Positions 16,863-24,314 of a stretch of 36,331 bases of DNA are shown here, piece by piece. The DNA is from Streptomyces longwoodensis (GTDB lineage Bacteria; Actinomycetota; Actinomycetes; Streptomycetales; Streptomycetaceae), in contig NZ_KQ948569.1 of assembly GCF_001514125.1 (NCBI RefSeq), positions 1 to 36,331 on the forward strand, in the 5' to 3' direction. Position 1 is the stretch's first letter. Every line of letters starts with the position of its first letter. Position numbers and translations under genes: made by a program. Below the pieces are notes generated by a model that did not search any database, had not been told where the DNA came from, and saw only the letters and a list, made by a program, of their open reading frames with translations.

Positions 16863-17771
16863 GTGGAGCAACACGGAACGCGCCCCTCACAGCAGCACGG
16901 AACACGGCCCGGCAGCTCGTCCCTGCCGCCCCAGTCGGCCCGCGCGGCCGGGGGCGGGGGCAAGGGCGGGGGCCGGAGCAGAGGCAGGGCCGGGGGTGGG
17001 GGCGGGGGCGGGAGTGGGGCGTCGTCGCGGCCGTCGGGGGCGTTGGGGCGTCCGCGTGACTCCTCCCGTGCCGACGTGTCCGGCCGGTCGAACGGCTCCC
17101 CGCGTGTCGACGGGGCCGAAACCTCGGGTGGCTCGCCGGCCGGTCGTTCCCCCGGCTCCCGCCGGCCCCGCCCGGTCCGGCGGACGCCCCGTGCGCCGGG
17201 CGCGGCCTCGTCCCGGCGCACCGGGGCGCCCGGCGCCTCCGGGGCCGCTGCCCGTGCCGGCAAGCCCCCGCGGCCCCGGCCCGGCGGGCCGGCCCGGCAG
17301 CCCGCCGACGGCGTACGGCCCCCCGTGCCCCCCATGCCCCCAGCCTCGGAACCGTCCCCCGGCCGGCCGCCCCAGGCCCGGCTCACCGGGCTCGGGGTCG
17401 GGCTGCTCACGCTGGCGCTGATGCTGGGACTCGGATGCGTCGACCGGTGGCTGGGCGGGGCGTCGCTGACGGCGTACGGCGTGCTGTTCCTGCCGGTGTC
17501 CGTGCTGACCGCGCTGTGGGTGCGGCCGGGCGACCTGCTGATCGCGCCGGTCGCCCTGCCGATCGCCTTCGCCGGGGGGCTGCTCCCCGTGGTCGACGGC
17601 GACAGGGGGCTCGGGTCGTACGCGATGGGCCTGCTCACCGCGCTCGCCACGCAGGCCGGGTGGCTGTACGCCGGGACGCTGGTCGCCGCCCTGCTGGTAC
17701 TCGCGCGCCGGGTGGCCCTGGTCGCCCACCGGCGGACGGCCCGGAGCCGCCGCCAGCCGGCGGCCTCCTGA
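16863..17771 (+). CDS. DUF6542 family membrane protein
   Basis: A protein of 302 residues in two parts. Residues 1-175 are low complexity, rich in Gly, Pro, Arg and Ser, and probably disordered. Residues about 178-285 are hydrophobic with roughly four membrane segments: LTGLGVGLLTLALMLGLGCV, SLTAYGVLFLPVSVLTALWV, DLLIAPVALPIAFAGGLLPV and GLLTALATQAGWLYAGTLVAALLVLA. The tail is basic. I recognise the membrane part as the Streptomyces DUF6542 type; function unknown. It is divergent from ychF and followed by the repeat array. Confidence 0.75.
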   Translation: MEQHGTRPSQQHGTRPGSSSLPPQSARAAGGGGKGGGRSRGRAGGGGGGGSGASSRPSGALGRPRDSSRADVSGRSNGSPRVDGAETSGGSPAGRSPGSRRPRPVRRTPRAPGAASSRRTGAPGASGAAARAGKPPRPRPGGPARQPADGVRPPVPPMPPASEPSPGRPPQARLTGLGVGLLTLALMLGLGCVDRWLGGASLTAYGVLFLPVSVLTALWVRPGDLLIAPVALPIAFAGGLLPVVDGDRGLGSYAMGLLTALATQAGWLYAGTLVAALLVLARRVALVAHRRTARSRRQPAAS

Positions 17772-17835
17772 GCGGCGGTCCCGCGCGGGGTGGCCGCCGG
17801 CCGGGCCGGGCGGCCCATCGGTCACCCGTCACTGG

Positions 17836-18265
17836 GCCCGGGGGTACGCCCCCGGTCCGCCCGCGCGCGGTTGCTTTCGGCCGCGCCGAGAAGCCCGCGG
17901 GCCCACACTCGGCGAGCCCGCACGGGACGGCCGCTGGCCGCACCGAGCAAGCCCGTGGGTTCACCTCCGGCCGGCCCGCGCGCAGCTGTCGCCGACCGCG
18001 TCGAGCGAGCCCGTGGGTTCACCCCTCGGCCGGCCCGCGCTCAGGTACCAGCTACCGCACCGAGCAAGCCCGTCGGTCCACACCTCGGCGAGCCCACGCG
18101 GAATGGCCGTCGGCTGCACCGATCGGGCCCGTGGGTTCACTCCCCCAGCCGGCCCGCGCGGCTGCCGCCGACCGCCCCGAGCGAGCCCCTGGGTTCACCC
18201 CTCGCCGGGCCCGCGCCGGATAGCCCTCAGCCCCGCCCAGCGAGCCCGCAGGTTCACCCCTCGCT
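17836..18265. repeat. Eight imperfect ~58-bp tandem repeats downstream of ppgK
   Basis: The landmark GCCCGTGGGTTCACC (with variants) begins at 17836, 17893, 17951, 18009, 18068, 18127, 18185 and 18244, giving periods of 57, 58, 58, 59, 59, 58 and 59 bases. Each unit has this landmark, then CGGCCGGCCCGCG, then a variable part ending in (C/G)CGAGC(A/G)A. The last unit runs into ppgK: its TTCACCCCTCG is the ppgK stop codon with the final Ser-Glu-Gly codons. TGA (minus strand) is kept at the same position in five of eight units. This fills the whole gap of about 480 bases between the DUF6542 gene and ppgK. Periods are not multiples of three, so it is not a protein repeat. Confidence 0.9.
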
Positions 18266-19015
18266 CTTCCCCTCCCCCTGCGCCGCCCGCATCGCCGCGC
18301 CCACGATCCCCGCGTTGTTCTGGAGCTCGGCCGGGACGATCTCCGCGCGGATGCCCTCGACGTGGGGCAGGAACTTCGCGGCCTTGCGGCTCACCCCGCC
18401 GCCGATGATGAACAGCTCGGGCGAGAAGAGCATCTCGACGTGGGCGAGGTACTTCTGGACGCGGTGCGCCCAGTGCTCCCAGCTGAGGTCCTCGTCCTCC
18501 TTGGCCTTGCTGGAGGCGCGCTTCTCCGCGTCGTGGCCGTGCAGTTCGAGGTGGCCGAGCTCGGTGTTGGGCACGAGGACGCCGTCGGTGAAGACGGCGC
18601 TGCCGATGCCGGTGCCGAAGGTGAGCAGGATGACGGTGCCCTTGCGGCCCTTGCCCGCGCCGAAGCTCATCTCGGCGATGCCCGCCGCGTCGGCGTCGTT
18701 GACGACCGTCACCGGCAGGCCGCCGAGCCGGTCGGCGAACAACGCGCGCGCGTCCGTGTCGACCCAGCTCTTGTCGACGTTGGCGGCGGTGCGGACCGTC
18801 GCCCCGCCGGTGACCACGCCCGGGAAGGTCAGCCCGACCGGTCCCGTCCAGCCGAAGTGCTCGACGACCTGCTGTACGCCGTCGGCCACGCCGTCGGGCG
18901 TGGCCGGGTGCGGGGTGAGCACCTTGAAGCGCTCGGCCGCGAGGTCGCCCTTGTCCAGGTCCACTGGGGCGCCCTTGATTCCGGACCCGCCGATGTCCAC
19001 ACCGAAGATCTGCAT
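18254..19015 (-). CDS. ppgK: Polyphosphate glucokinase
   Basis: A ROK-family kinase of 253 residues that phosphorylates glucose using polyphosphate (and usually ATP). Motifs: GVDIGGSGIKGAPVD at the N-terminus (phosphate-binding), GLTFPGVV, VVNDADAAGIAEMSFGAG (catalytic Asp region), LLTFGTGIGSAVF, ELGHLELHG and FIIGGGVSRKAAKFLP. Length and motif set match actinobacterial PpgK. The ATG at 19015 has no ribosome-binding site; TAACGT lies six bases upstream, so the mRNA is probably leaderless. Its stop codon and last codons are part of the downstream 58-bp repeat family. It is in the same orientation as ispH upstream but has its own promoter. Confidence 0.93.
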   Translation of the reverse strand: MQIFGVDIGGSGIKGAPVDLDKGDLAAERFKVLTPHPATPDGVADGVQQVVEHFGWTGPVGLTFPGVVTGGATVRTAANVDKSWVDTDARALFADRLGGLPVTVVNDADAAGIAEMSFGAGKGRKGTVILLTFGTGIGSAVFTDGVLVPNTELGHLELHGHDAEKRASSKAKEDEDLSWEHWAHRVQKYLAHVEMLFSPELFIIGGGVSRKAAKFLPHVEGIRAEIVPAELQNNAGIVGAAMRAAQGEGKSEG

Positions 19016-19021
19016 GGCTCC

Positions 19022-19027
19022 ACGTTA
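19022..19027 (-). promoter_or_regulatory. -10 box TAACGT, leaderless start of ppgK
   Basis: On the minus strand TAACGT, six bases, then ATG at 19015. GGAG within the spacer is too close to act as a ribosome-binding site. Confidence 0.5.
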
Positions 19028-19061
19028 CGACGGCCCACCGACGGTCACGGCAGCCCCCGGG

Positions 19062-20105
19062 TCACTGCGCGGAGTTCGGCTCCGCCACGCCCGCGCTCCC
19101 GCGCGCGTCCACGCCCGCGCCGCCGCGCTCCGCCACCAGCGTCGCCGCCTCCGCGCGCAGGTCGCGGCGCAGCTCCTTGGGGAGCGAGAACGTGATGGAC
19201 TCCTCGGCCGCCTTGACGATCTCCACGTCGCCGTAGCCGCGCGCGGCGAGGAACTCCAGGACCTGCTCGACCAGGATCTCCGGCACGGACGCGCCCGAGG
19301 TGACGCCGACCGTGGTCACGCCCTCCAGCCAGGCCTCGTCGATCTCGTCGGCGAAGTCGACCAGGTACGCGGCGCGCGCGCCCGCGAGCTTGGCGACCTC
19401 GACCAGGCGCTTGGAGTTGGAGGAGTTGCGCGAGCCGACCACGATGACCAGCTCGGCCTCCGCGCCCATCTGCTTGACGGCCAGCTGACGGTTCTGCGTG
19501 GCGTAGCAGATGTCGTCGCTGGGCGGGGAGATGAGCTGCGGGAACTTCTCCTTCAGGGCGTCGACCGTCTCCATGGTCTCGTCCACGGAGAGCGTGGTCT
19601 GGGACAGCCAGACGACCTTGGAGGGGTCGCGGACCTCGACCTTGGCGACGTCCTCGGGGCCGTCGACGAGCTGGATGTGGTCGGGGGCCTCGCCGGACGT
19701 GCCGATGACCTCCTCGTGGCCCTCGTGCCCGATCAGCAGGATGTCGAAGTCGTCGTTGGCGAAGCGCACGGCCTCCTTGTGCACCTTCGTCACCAGCGGG
19801 CAGGTCGCGTCGATGGTGGCGAGCCGGCCGCGCGCGGCCTCCTCGTGGACGACGGGGGCGACGCCGTGCGCGGAGAACATCACGATGTTGCCCGGCGGCA
19901 CCTCCTCCGTGCGCTCGACGAAGACGGCCCCCTTCCTCTCGAGGGTCTGCACGACGTACTTGTTGTGCACGATCTCGTGCCGGACGTAGACGGGGGCCCC
20001 GTACTGCTCGAGGGCCTTCTCGACGGCGATCACGGCGCGGTCCACACCGGCGCAGTAGCCACGGGGGGCGGCGAGCAGGACACGGCGGCCAGGCGAAGCG
20101 GTCAT
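19062..20105 (-). CDS. ispH: 4-hydroxy-3-methylbut-2-enyl diphosphate reductase
   Basis: IspH (LytB), last enzyme of the non-mevalonate isoprenoid pathway, making IPP and DMAPP. 347 residues. The three Fe-S cysteines are in PRGYCAGVDRA (Cys18), IDATCPLVTKVHKEA (about 101) and DDICYATQNRQ (about 199); GHEGHEEVIGT carries the catalytic glutamate and SGASVPEILVEQVLE the substrate-binding serine. The C-terminal 20 residues are variable. I chose ATG 20105 because TACGAT lies seven bases upstream; ATG 20114 would overlap that -10 box. It is divergent from xseA with only 80 bases between start codons, an arrangement common in actinobacteria. Confidence 0.95.
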   Translation of the reverse strand: MTASPGRRVLLAAPRGYCAGVDRAVIAVEKALEQYGAPVYVRHEIVHNKYVVQTLERKGAVFVERTEEVPPGNIVMFSAHGVAPVVHEEAARGRLATIDATCPLVTKVHKEAVRFANDDFDILLIGHEGHEEVIGTSGEAPDHIQLVDGPEDVAKVEVRDPSKVVWLSQTTLSVDETMETVDALKEKFPQLISPPSDDICYATQNRQLAVKQMGAEAELVIVVGSRNSSNSKRLVEVAKLAGARAAYLVDFADEIDEAWLEGVTTVGVTSGASVPEILVEQVLEFLAARGYGDVEIVKAAEESITFSLPKELRRDLRAEAATLVAERGGAGVDARGSAGVAEPNSAQ

Positions 20106-20112
20106 GGGTCCC

Positions 20113-20118
20113 ATCGTA
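20113..20118 (-). promoter_or_regulatory. -10 box TACGAT, leaderless start of ispH
   Basis: On the minus strand TACGAT is followed by seven bases and ATG 20105, predicting transcription from the start codon. Confidence 0.5.
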
Positions 20119-20173
20119 AGGCCGCGCCCCGGGGCCCGAAGATCTCCTGCCCCGGGCTGTCGGTGCCTGCCGT

Positions 20174-20179
20174 TACGCT
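20174..20179 (+). promoter_or_regulatory. -10 box TACGCT, leaderless start of xseA
   Basis: TACGCT, six bases (CGCCGC), then ATG 20186. No Shine-Dalgarno sequence is present. Confidence 0.5.
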
Positions 20180-20185
20180 CGCCGC

Positions 20186-21394
20186 ATGGCTGTGAACACG
20201 TCCGCGGACGCCCCGCTGCCCGTCGGTGAGGTGTCGCGGCTCATCGGGGGGTGGATCGACCGGCTCGGCGCGATCTGGGTCGAGGGGCAGATCACCCAGT
20301 TGTCGCGGCGTCCGGGCGCGGGCGTCGTGTTCCTGACGCTGCGCGACCCGTCGTACGACATCTCCGTGAGCGTCACCTGCTACCGGCAGGTGTTCGACGC
20401 GGTCGCCGACATCGTGGGCGAGGGCGCGCGCGTGGTGGTGCACGCCAAGCCGGAGTGGTACGCCCCGCGCGGCCAGCTGTCGCTGCGGGCCGCCGAGATC
20501 CGGCCGGTGGGCATGGGCGAGCTGCTCGCGCGCCTGGAGCAGCTGAAGAGGTCGCTCGCGGCGGAGGGTCTGTTCGCGCCGGAGCGCAAGAAGCCGCTGC
20601 CGTTCCTGCCGCAGCTCGTCGGGCTGGTCTGCGGCCGGGCCTCGGCGGCCGAGCGGGACGTGCTGGAGAACGCCCGGCACCGCTGGCCCGCCGTCCGCTT
20701 CGAGGTGCGCAACGTCGCCGTGCAGGGCGTGCACGCGGTCCCGCAGGTCGTGCAGGCCGTAAAGGAGCTGGACGCGCTGGACGACGTGGACGTGATCATC
20801 GTCGCGCGCGGCGGGGGCAGCGTGGAGGACCTGCTGCCGTTCTCCGACGAGCAGCTGGTCCGTGCGGTCGCCGAGTGCCGTACGCCGGTGGTCTCGGCGA
20901 TCGGGCACGAGCCCGACAACCCGCTGCTCGACCACGTGGCGGACCTGCGCGCCTCCACCCCGACCGACGCGGCCAAGAAGGTCGTGCCGGACGTGGGCGA
21001 GGAGATGCAGCGCGTACGGGCCCTGCGGGACCGGGCGCGGCGGTGCGTGGGGGCGCTGGTCGACCGGGAGGAGCGCGGGCTCGCCCACGCGCTCGCGCGC
21101 CCGGCGATACAGGATCCGCACCGGATGATCGACGAGCGGGCCGACCACGTCGCCTCGCTCGTCGACCGCGGCCGGCGCTGCCTGGGCCACCTGCTGGACC
21201 GCGCGGAGTCGGAGCTGACGCACACGCACGCGCGCGTGGTGGCGCTGTCCCCGGCGATGACGCTGCGGCGCGGGTACGCGGTCCTGCAGCGGGCGGACGG
21301 GCACGTGGTGCGCGATCCGGGCGAGGTGACGGCGGACGAGGCGCTGCGCGCCCGGGTCGCCGAGGGCGAGTTCTCGGTGCGGGTCGACGGGTGA
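20186..21394 (+). CDS. xseA: Exodeoxyribonuclease VII large subunit
   Basis: XseA, 402 residues, catalytic subunit of the single-strand-specific exonuclease VII used in repair. The N-terminal OB fold contains EVSRLIGGWIDRLGAIWVEGQITQLSRRPGAGVVFLTLRD. The central catalytic domain has GLVCGRASAAERDVLENARHRWP, VIIVARGGGSVEDLLPFSDEQLVRAV and VSAIGHEPDNPLLDHVADLRASTPTDAA, followed by a long coiled-coil (about 265-365) and the C-terminal SPAMTLRRGYAVLQ. All family landmarks are present. xseB follows directly, so the two subunits are co-transcribed. Confidence 0.95.
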   Translation: MAVNTSADAPLPVGEVSRLIGGWIDRLGAIWVEGQITQLSRRPGAGVVFLTLRDPSYDISVSVTCYRQVFDAVADIVGEGARVVVHAKPEWYAPRGQLSLRAAEIRPVGMGELLARLEQLKRSLAAEGLFAPERKKPLPFLPQLVGLVCGRASAAERDVLENARHRWPAVRFEVRNVAVQGVHAVPQVVQAVKELDALDDVDVIIVARGGGSVEDLLPFSDEQLVRAVAECRTPVVSAIGHEPDNPLLDHVADLRASTPTDAAKKVVPDVGEEMQRVRALRDRARRCVGALVDREERGLAHALARPAIQDPHRMIDERADHVASLVDRGRRCLGHLLDRAESELTHTHARVVALSPAMTLRRGYAVLQRADGHVVRDPGEVTADEALRARVAEGEFSVRVDG

Positions 21395-21447
21395 GCGCGC
21401 CGATGAGGGACACGACGGACAGGGCGGATGACGGACGGGACGGGTCG

Positions 21448-21681
21448 ATGACCGGCAAGGTGGACGAAGCGCTCGGCTACGAGCAGGCGCGTGACGAGCT
21501 GATCGAGGTCGTGCGGCGGCTGGAGGCGGGCGGGACGACCCTCGAGGAGTCCCTGGCGCTGTGGGAGCGCGGCGAGGAGCTGGCCACGGTGTGCCGGCGC
21601 TGGCTGGAGGGCGCCCGGGCGCGGCTGGACGCGGCCCTCGCGGAGGAGGAGTCCGTGGAGGGGACGGACGAGGACGAGTAG
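21448..21681 (+). CDS. xseB: Exodeoxyribonuclease VII small subunit
   Basis: XseB, 77 residues, the helical small subunit that wraps the XseA coiled-coil: LGYEQARDELIEVVRRLEAGGTTLEESLALWERGEELATVCRRWLEGARARLDAAL. The acidic tail is usual. ATG 21448 gives the normal family length; GTG 21391, whose GTGA overlaps the xseA stop, is in frame and would add 19 residues, so coupled initiation there is possible. The stop codon lies within the first unit of a 25-bp tandem repeat. Confidence 0.9.
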   Translation: MTGKVDEALGYEQARDELIEVVRRLEAGGTTLEESLALWERGEELATVCRRWLEGARARLDAALAEEESVEGTDEDE

Positions 21682-21747
21682 GCCACCGGCGGACGGGGAC
21701 GAGCGGGCCACCGCCGGACGAGGATGAGTAGGTCATCGGCGGACCGG
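21673..21747. repeat. Three 25-bp tandem repeats over the xseB stop codon
   Basis: Units at 21673-21697, 21698-21722 and 21723-21747 each read GA(C/T)GAG(T/C)(A/G)GG-(C/T)CA-CG-CGGAC with a few changes. Unit 1 holds the last Asp-Glu codons and TAG of xseB; unit 3 keeps the TAG and unit 2 has CGG there. Confidence 0.88.
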
Positions 21748-21803
21748 TGCGTGGCCGGTGGGCGGTCCGGGTGCTGTGAGGACGATCACCACACGCCCGC
21801 TTT

Positions 21804-21834
21804 AGTTGAACCTTGAACTTCTTCGGCGTATCGT
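21804..21834 (+). promoter_or_regulatory. Promoter with overlapping operator-like repeat for the nitroreductase gene
   Basis: TTGAAC (21806-21811), a 17-base spacer and TATCGT (21829-21834) form a good vegetative-type promoter, giving a leader of about 53 bases. The -35 lies inside AGTTGAACCTTGAACT (21804-21819), which is symmetric at 12 of 16 positions and contains TTGAAC twice. A repressor bound there would block the -35. MarR/HxlR-type regulators often use such sites; the regulator is not in the window. Confidence 0.55.
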
Positions 21835-21894
21835 CGCAGCCGTCCACCGGTCCGGCGATCCCGGGCCGGACGCGCCACCGAGGAAAGTTCACGC

Positions 21895-22485
21895 ATGTCT
21901 CTCGTTCTTGACCCCGCCGCCCAGGACCTGCTGTTCCGCGAGGCCCGCACCGCGAACACCTTCACCGACGAGCCGGTGACCGACGAGCAGGTGCAGGCGA
22001 TCTACGACCTGGTCAAGTACGGCCCCACCGCCTTCAACCAGACCCCGCTGCGCATCACCCTGGTCCGCTCCCCCGAGGCCCGCGAGCGCCTGGTCGCGCA
22101 CATGGCCGAGGGCAACCGGGCCAAGACGGCCACCGCGCCGCTGGTCGCCATCCTCTCCGCGGACAACGAGTTCCACGAGGAGCTGCCGACCCTGTTCCCG
22201 GCGTTCCCGCAGGCCAAGGACGCCTTCTTCGGCGAGCGCGTGGTCCGGGAGAACTCCGCCGCGCTGAACGCCGCCCTCCAGGCCGCGTACTTCATCGTCG
22301 GCGTCCGGGCCGCCGGGCTCGCCGCCGGTCCGATGACCGGTGTGGACCTCGAGGGCGTCCGCAAGGAGTTCCTGGACGACGACCACACCCCGCTGATGGT
22401 CGTCAACATCGGCCGCCCCGGCGAGAACGCCTCCTACCCGCGCTCCCCGCGCCTGGCGTACGAGCAGGTCGTCACGACGGTCTGA
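21895..22485 (+). CDS. Malonic semialdehyde reductase / nitroreductase family protein
   Basis: A protein of 196 residues of the FMN-dependent nitroreductase superfamily, RutE/HadB-like branch. Landmarks: FREARTANTFTDEPVTDEQVQAIYDLVKYGPTAFNQTPLRI (flavin contacts near the N-terminus), ALNAALQAAYFIVGVRAAGLAAGPMTGVD and LMVVNIGRPGENASYPRSPRL. RutE reduces malonic semialdehyde to 3-hydroxypropionate in uracil breakdown, but no other rut genes are here, so a general quinone, nitro or aldehyde reductase is as likely. GAGGAAAG lies eight bases before ATG 21895. Single gene with its own promoter/operator and terminator. Confidence 0.85.
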   Translation: MSLVLDPAAQDLLFREARTANTFTDEPVTDEQVQAIYDLVKYGPTAFNQTPLRITLVRSPEARERLVAHMAEGNRAKTATAPLVAILSADNEFHEELPTLFPAFPQAKDAFFGERVVRENSAALNAALQAAYFIVGVRAAGLAAGPMTGVDLEGVRKEFLDDDHTPLMVVNIGRPGENASYPRSPRLAYEQVVTTV

Positions 22486-22505
22486 GCACCGCCCGGCACC
22501 GCGAA

Positions 22506-22533
22506 GGCCCCCGGCAGGACGCCGGGGGCCTTT
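22506..22533 (+). terminator. Terminator after the nitroreductase gene
   Basis: GGCCCCCGGC-AGGAC-GCCGGGGGCC is a perfect 10-bp stem with a five-base loop followed by TTT. It lies 21 bases after the stop, between two convergent genes, and may serve both. Confidence 0.88.
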
Positions 22534-22570
22534 GTCGTGCACGGCACGGGCGGACGCCCGGTGAGGCGCC

Positions 22571-23095
22571 TCACGCCATCCTGAGTGCGCCCACCATCGT
22601 CTTCAGCTGGGCGAACGACCCCGTGCCCGCCACCACCGTGGTCGAGCCGTCGGGGCCCTTGAGGACGAGCGCGTCGTAGCGGCCGCCGGTGTAGCGGGTC
22701 CAGGTGCGGCCGGCGATCTCCTCGGTGACCTGGGTCGCCTTCGCGCCCTGGCTCGCCTCCTTGATGAACACGCCGGGCTTCCGGGTCGACTGCTCGACCG
22801 TCACGTACTCCCCGTCGGGGGCGCGGAAACCGAGGTGCCAGGCGTCGGAGGCCGCCGCGTCGAAGCGCACCGAGGTGGCCTTCCAGGTCTCCGGCAGCCC
22901 CTCCGGCGCGGCCACCGGGTAGGCGGCGGCGCGGCGCGCGGTGAGCAGCTCGATGCGGTAGTCGACCCGCTTGACGTCGGGTTCCTTGTCGTCGTGCGGG
23001 AGGAACACATAGATCACCGCTGCCGCGATCATGATCACCCCGAGGGAGAGGACCATGTCCCGGACCGTCTTCTGCTTGCCCTTCGAACCTGCCAC
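22571..23095 (-). CDS. DUF4245 family membrane-anchored protein
   Basis: A protein of 174 residues: short basic N-terminus (GSKGKQKTVRDM), one membrane segment (VLSLGVIMIAAAVIYVFLP), then an outer domain of about 130 residues with VDYRIELLTARRAAAYPVAAPEGLPETWKATSVRF, WHLGFRAPDGEYVTVEQS and FAQLKTMVGALRM. This matches actinobacterial DUF4245, function unknown, regularly beside glpX. GTG 23095 is chosen as the family-like start, with GACGAT six bases upstream suggesting a leaderless mRNA; ATG 23128 is an in-frame alternative. Divergent from glpX. Confidence 0.8.
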   Translation of the reverse strand: MAGSKGKQKTVRDMVLSLGVIMIAAAVIYVFLPHDDKEPDVKRVDYRIELLTARRAAAYPVAAPEGLPETWKATSVRFDAAASDAWHLGFRAPDGEYVTVEQSTRKPGVFIKEASQGAKATQVTEEIAGRTWTRYTGGRYDALVLKGPDGSTTVVAGTGSFAQLKTMVGALRMA

Positions 23096-23223
23096 GCCCC
23101 TATCGTCGCAGGTGCCGGTCGCGCTCATCCGTGGGGTCCCCTGCTCATCCTGTCGGACTGGGGATAGAGTCGAAGGGCGAAAACCCTCATCCGGCCGTCG
23201 TCGTATCAGAAAGGTGCGCTCCG

Positions 23224-24258
23224 ATGACCGAGAACCATCACCTGCCGTCCGAGCTTGACGTCCCGTCCGAGGCCCCGGACCGCAACCTCGCCCTGGAGCT
23301 CGTCCGGGTGACCGAGGCCGCGGCCATGGCCGCCGGCCGCTGGGTCGGGCGCGGCGACAAGAACGGCGCCGACGGTGCCGCGGTGCGCGCCATGCGGACC
23401 CTCGTCTCCACCGTGTCGATGAACGGCGTCGTCGTCATCGGTGAGGGCGAGAAGGACGAGGCGCCCATGCTGTTCAACGGCGAGCACGTCGGGGACGGCA
23501 CCGGGCCCGAGGTCGACATCGCCGTCGACCCGATCGACGGCACCACGCTGACCGCGAAGGGCATGCCCAACGCCATCGCGGTGCTGGCCGCCGCCGAGCG
23601 CGGCGCCATGTTCGACCCGTCGGCCGTGTTCTACATGGACAAGCTGGTCACCGGGCCGGAGGCCGCCGACTTCGTCGACATCGACGCGCCGGTCGCGGTG
23701 AACATCCGCCGCATCGCCAAGGCCAAGCGGTCCACGCCCGAGGACGTCACCGTCGTCATCCTGGACCGGCCACGGCACGAGGGCCTGATCAAGGAGGTCC
23801 GGGACGCGGGCGCACGCATCAAGCTGATCTCGGACGGCGACGTCGCCGGGTCGGTCTATGCGCTGCGCGAGGGCACCGGCGTCGACCTGCTGCTCGGCAT
23901 CGGCGGCACCCCCGAGGGCATCATCTCGGCCTGCGCCGTGAAGTGTCTGGGCGGCACGATCCAGGGCAAGCTGTGGCCCAAGGACGAGGCGGAGCGGCAG
24001 CGGGCGATCGACGCGGGCCATGACCTGGACCGGGTGCTCACCACGGACGACCTGGTGTCCGGGGAGAACGTCTTCTTCGTCGCGACCGGCATCACCGACG
24101 GCGAGCTGCTGCGGGGCGTGCGCTACCGCTCGGAGACCGCGCTGACCGAGTCGATCGTGATGCGGTCCAAGTCGGGCACGGTGCGGAAGATCGACTCCGA
24201 GCACCGGCTGCGGAAGCTGCGGGCGTACAGCGCGATCGACTTCGACCGCGCCAAGTGA
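23224..24258 (+). CDS. glpX: Class II fructose-1,6-bisphosphatase
   Basis: GlpX, 344 residues, converts fructose-1,6-bisphosphate to fructose-6-phosphate in gluconeogenesis; the main such enzyme in actinobacteria. Metal- and substrate-binding motifs are present: GRGDKNGADGAAV, IGEGEKDEAPML, VDPIDGTTLTAKG, LISDGDVAGSVYAL and GIGGTPEGIISACAVKCLGG. ATG 23224 has AGAAAGG at 23208-23214 upstream; a TAGAGT hexamer at about 23165-23170 could be the -10. The stop codon is the first base triplet of a 14-bp tandem repeat, and a terminator follows. Confidence 0.95.
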   Translation: MTENHHLPSELDVPSEAPDRNLALELVRVTEAAAMAAGRWVGRGDKNGADGAAVRAMRTLVSTVSMNGVVVIGEGEKDEAPMLFNGEHVGDGTGPEVDIAVDPIDGTTLTAKGMPNAIAVLAAAERGAMFDPSAVFYMDKLVTGPEAADFVDIDAPVAVNIRRIAKAKRSTPEDVTVVILDRPRHEGLIKEVRDAGARIKLISDGDVAGSVYALREGTGVDLLLGIGGTPEGIISACAVKCLGGTIQGKLWPKDEAERQRAIDAGHDLDRVLTTDDLVSGENVFFVATGITDGELLRGVRYRSETALTESIVMRSKSGTVRKIDSEHRLRKLRAYSAIDFDRAK

Positions 24259-24297
24259 CGCGGTGCGGCTGACGCGCGTCGGCTGACGCGGTACGGC
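24256..24297. repeat. Three 14-bp tandem repeats starting at the glpX stop codon
   Basis: TGACGCGGTGCGGC (24256-24269), TGACGCGCGTCGGC (24270-24283) and TGACGCGGTACGGC (24284-24297). The first TGA is the glpX stop; each unit keeps TGA. A partial fourth copy (CGACACC) follows. Confidence 0.85.
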
Positions 24298-24314
24298 CGA
24301 CACCGTTCGAGGAG

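Noticed and set aside
17836..18250. The 58-bp array as coding sequence for a repeat protein.
   Set aside because: The period is not a multiple of three, so the frame shifts from unit to unit and several frames are open by composition alone.
17836..18265. The 58-bp array as a CRISPR.
   Set aside because: There is no alternation of identical repeats and unique spacers; the units are diverged along their whole length, and no cas gene is present.
17790..20195. An 801-codon plus-strand open frame over the repeat array, ppgK and ispH.
   Set aside because: It is antisense to two well-recognised genes; stop codons are rare in GC-rich DNA and the translation is low-complexity.
20102..21892. A 596-codon minus-strand frame opposite xseA-xseB.
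   Set aside because: Shadow of the ExoVII genes, with composition typical of antisense frames.
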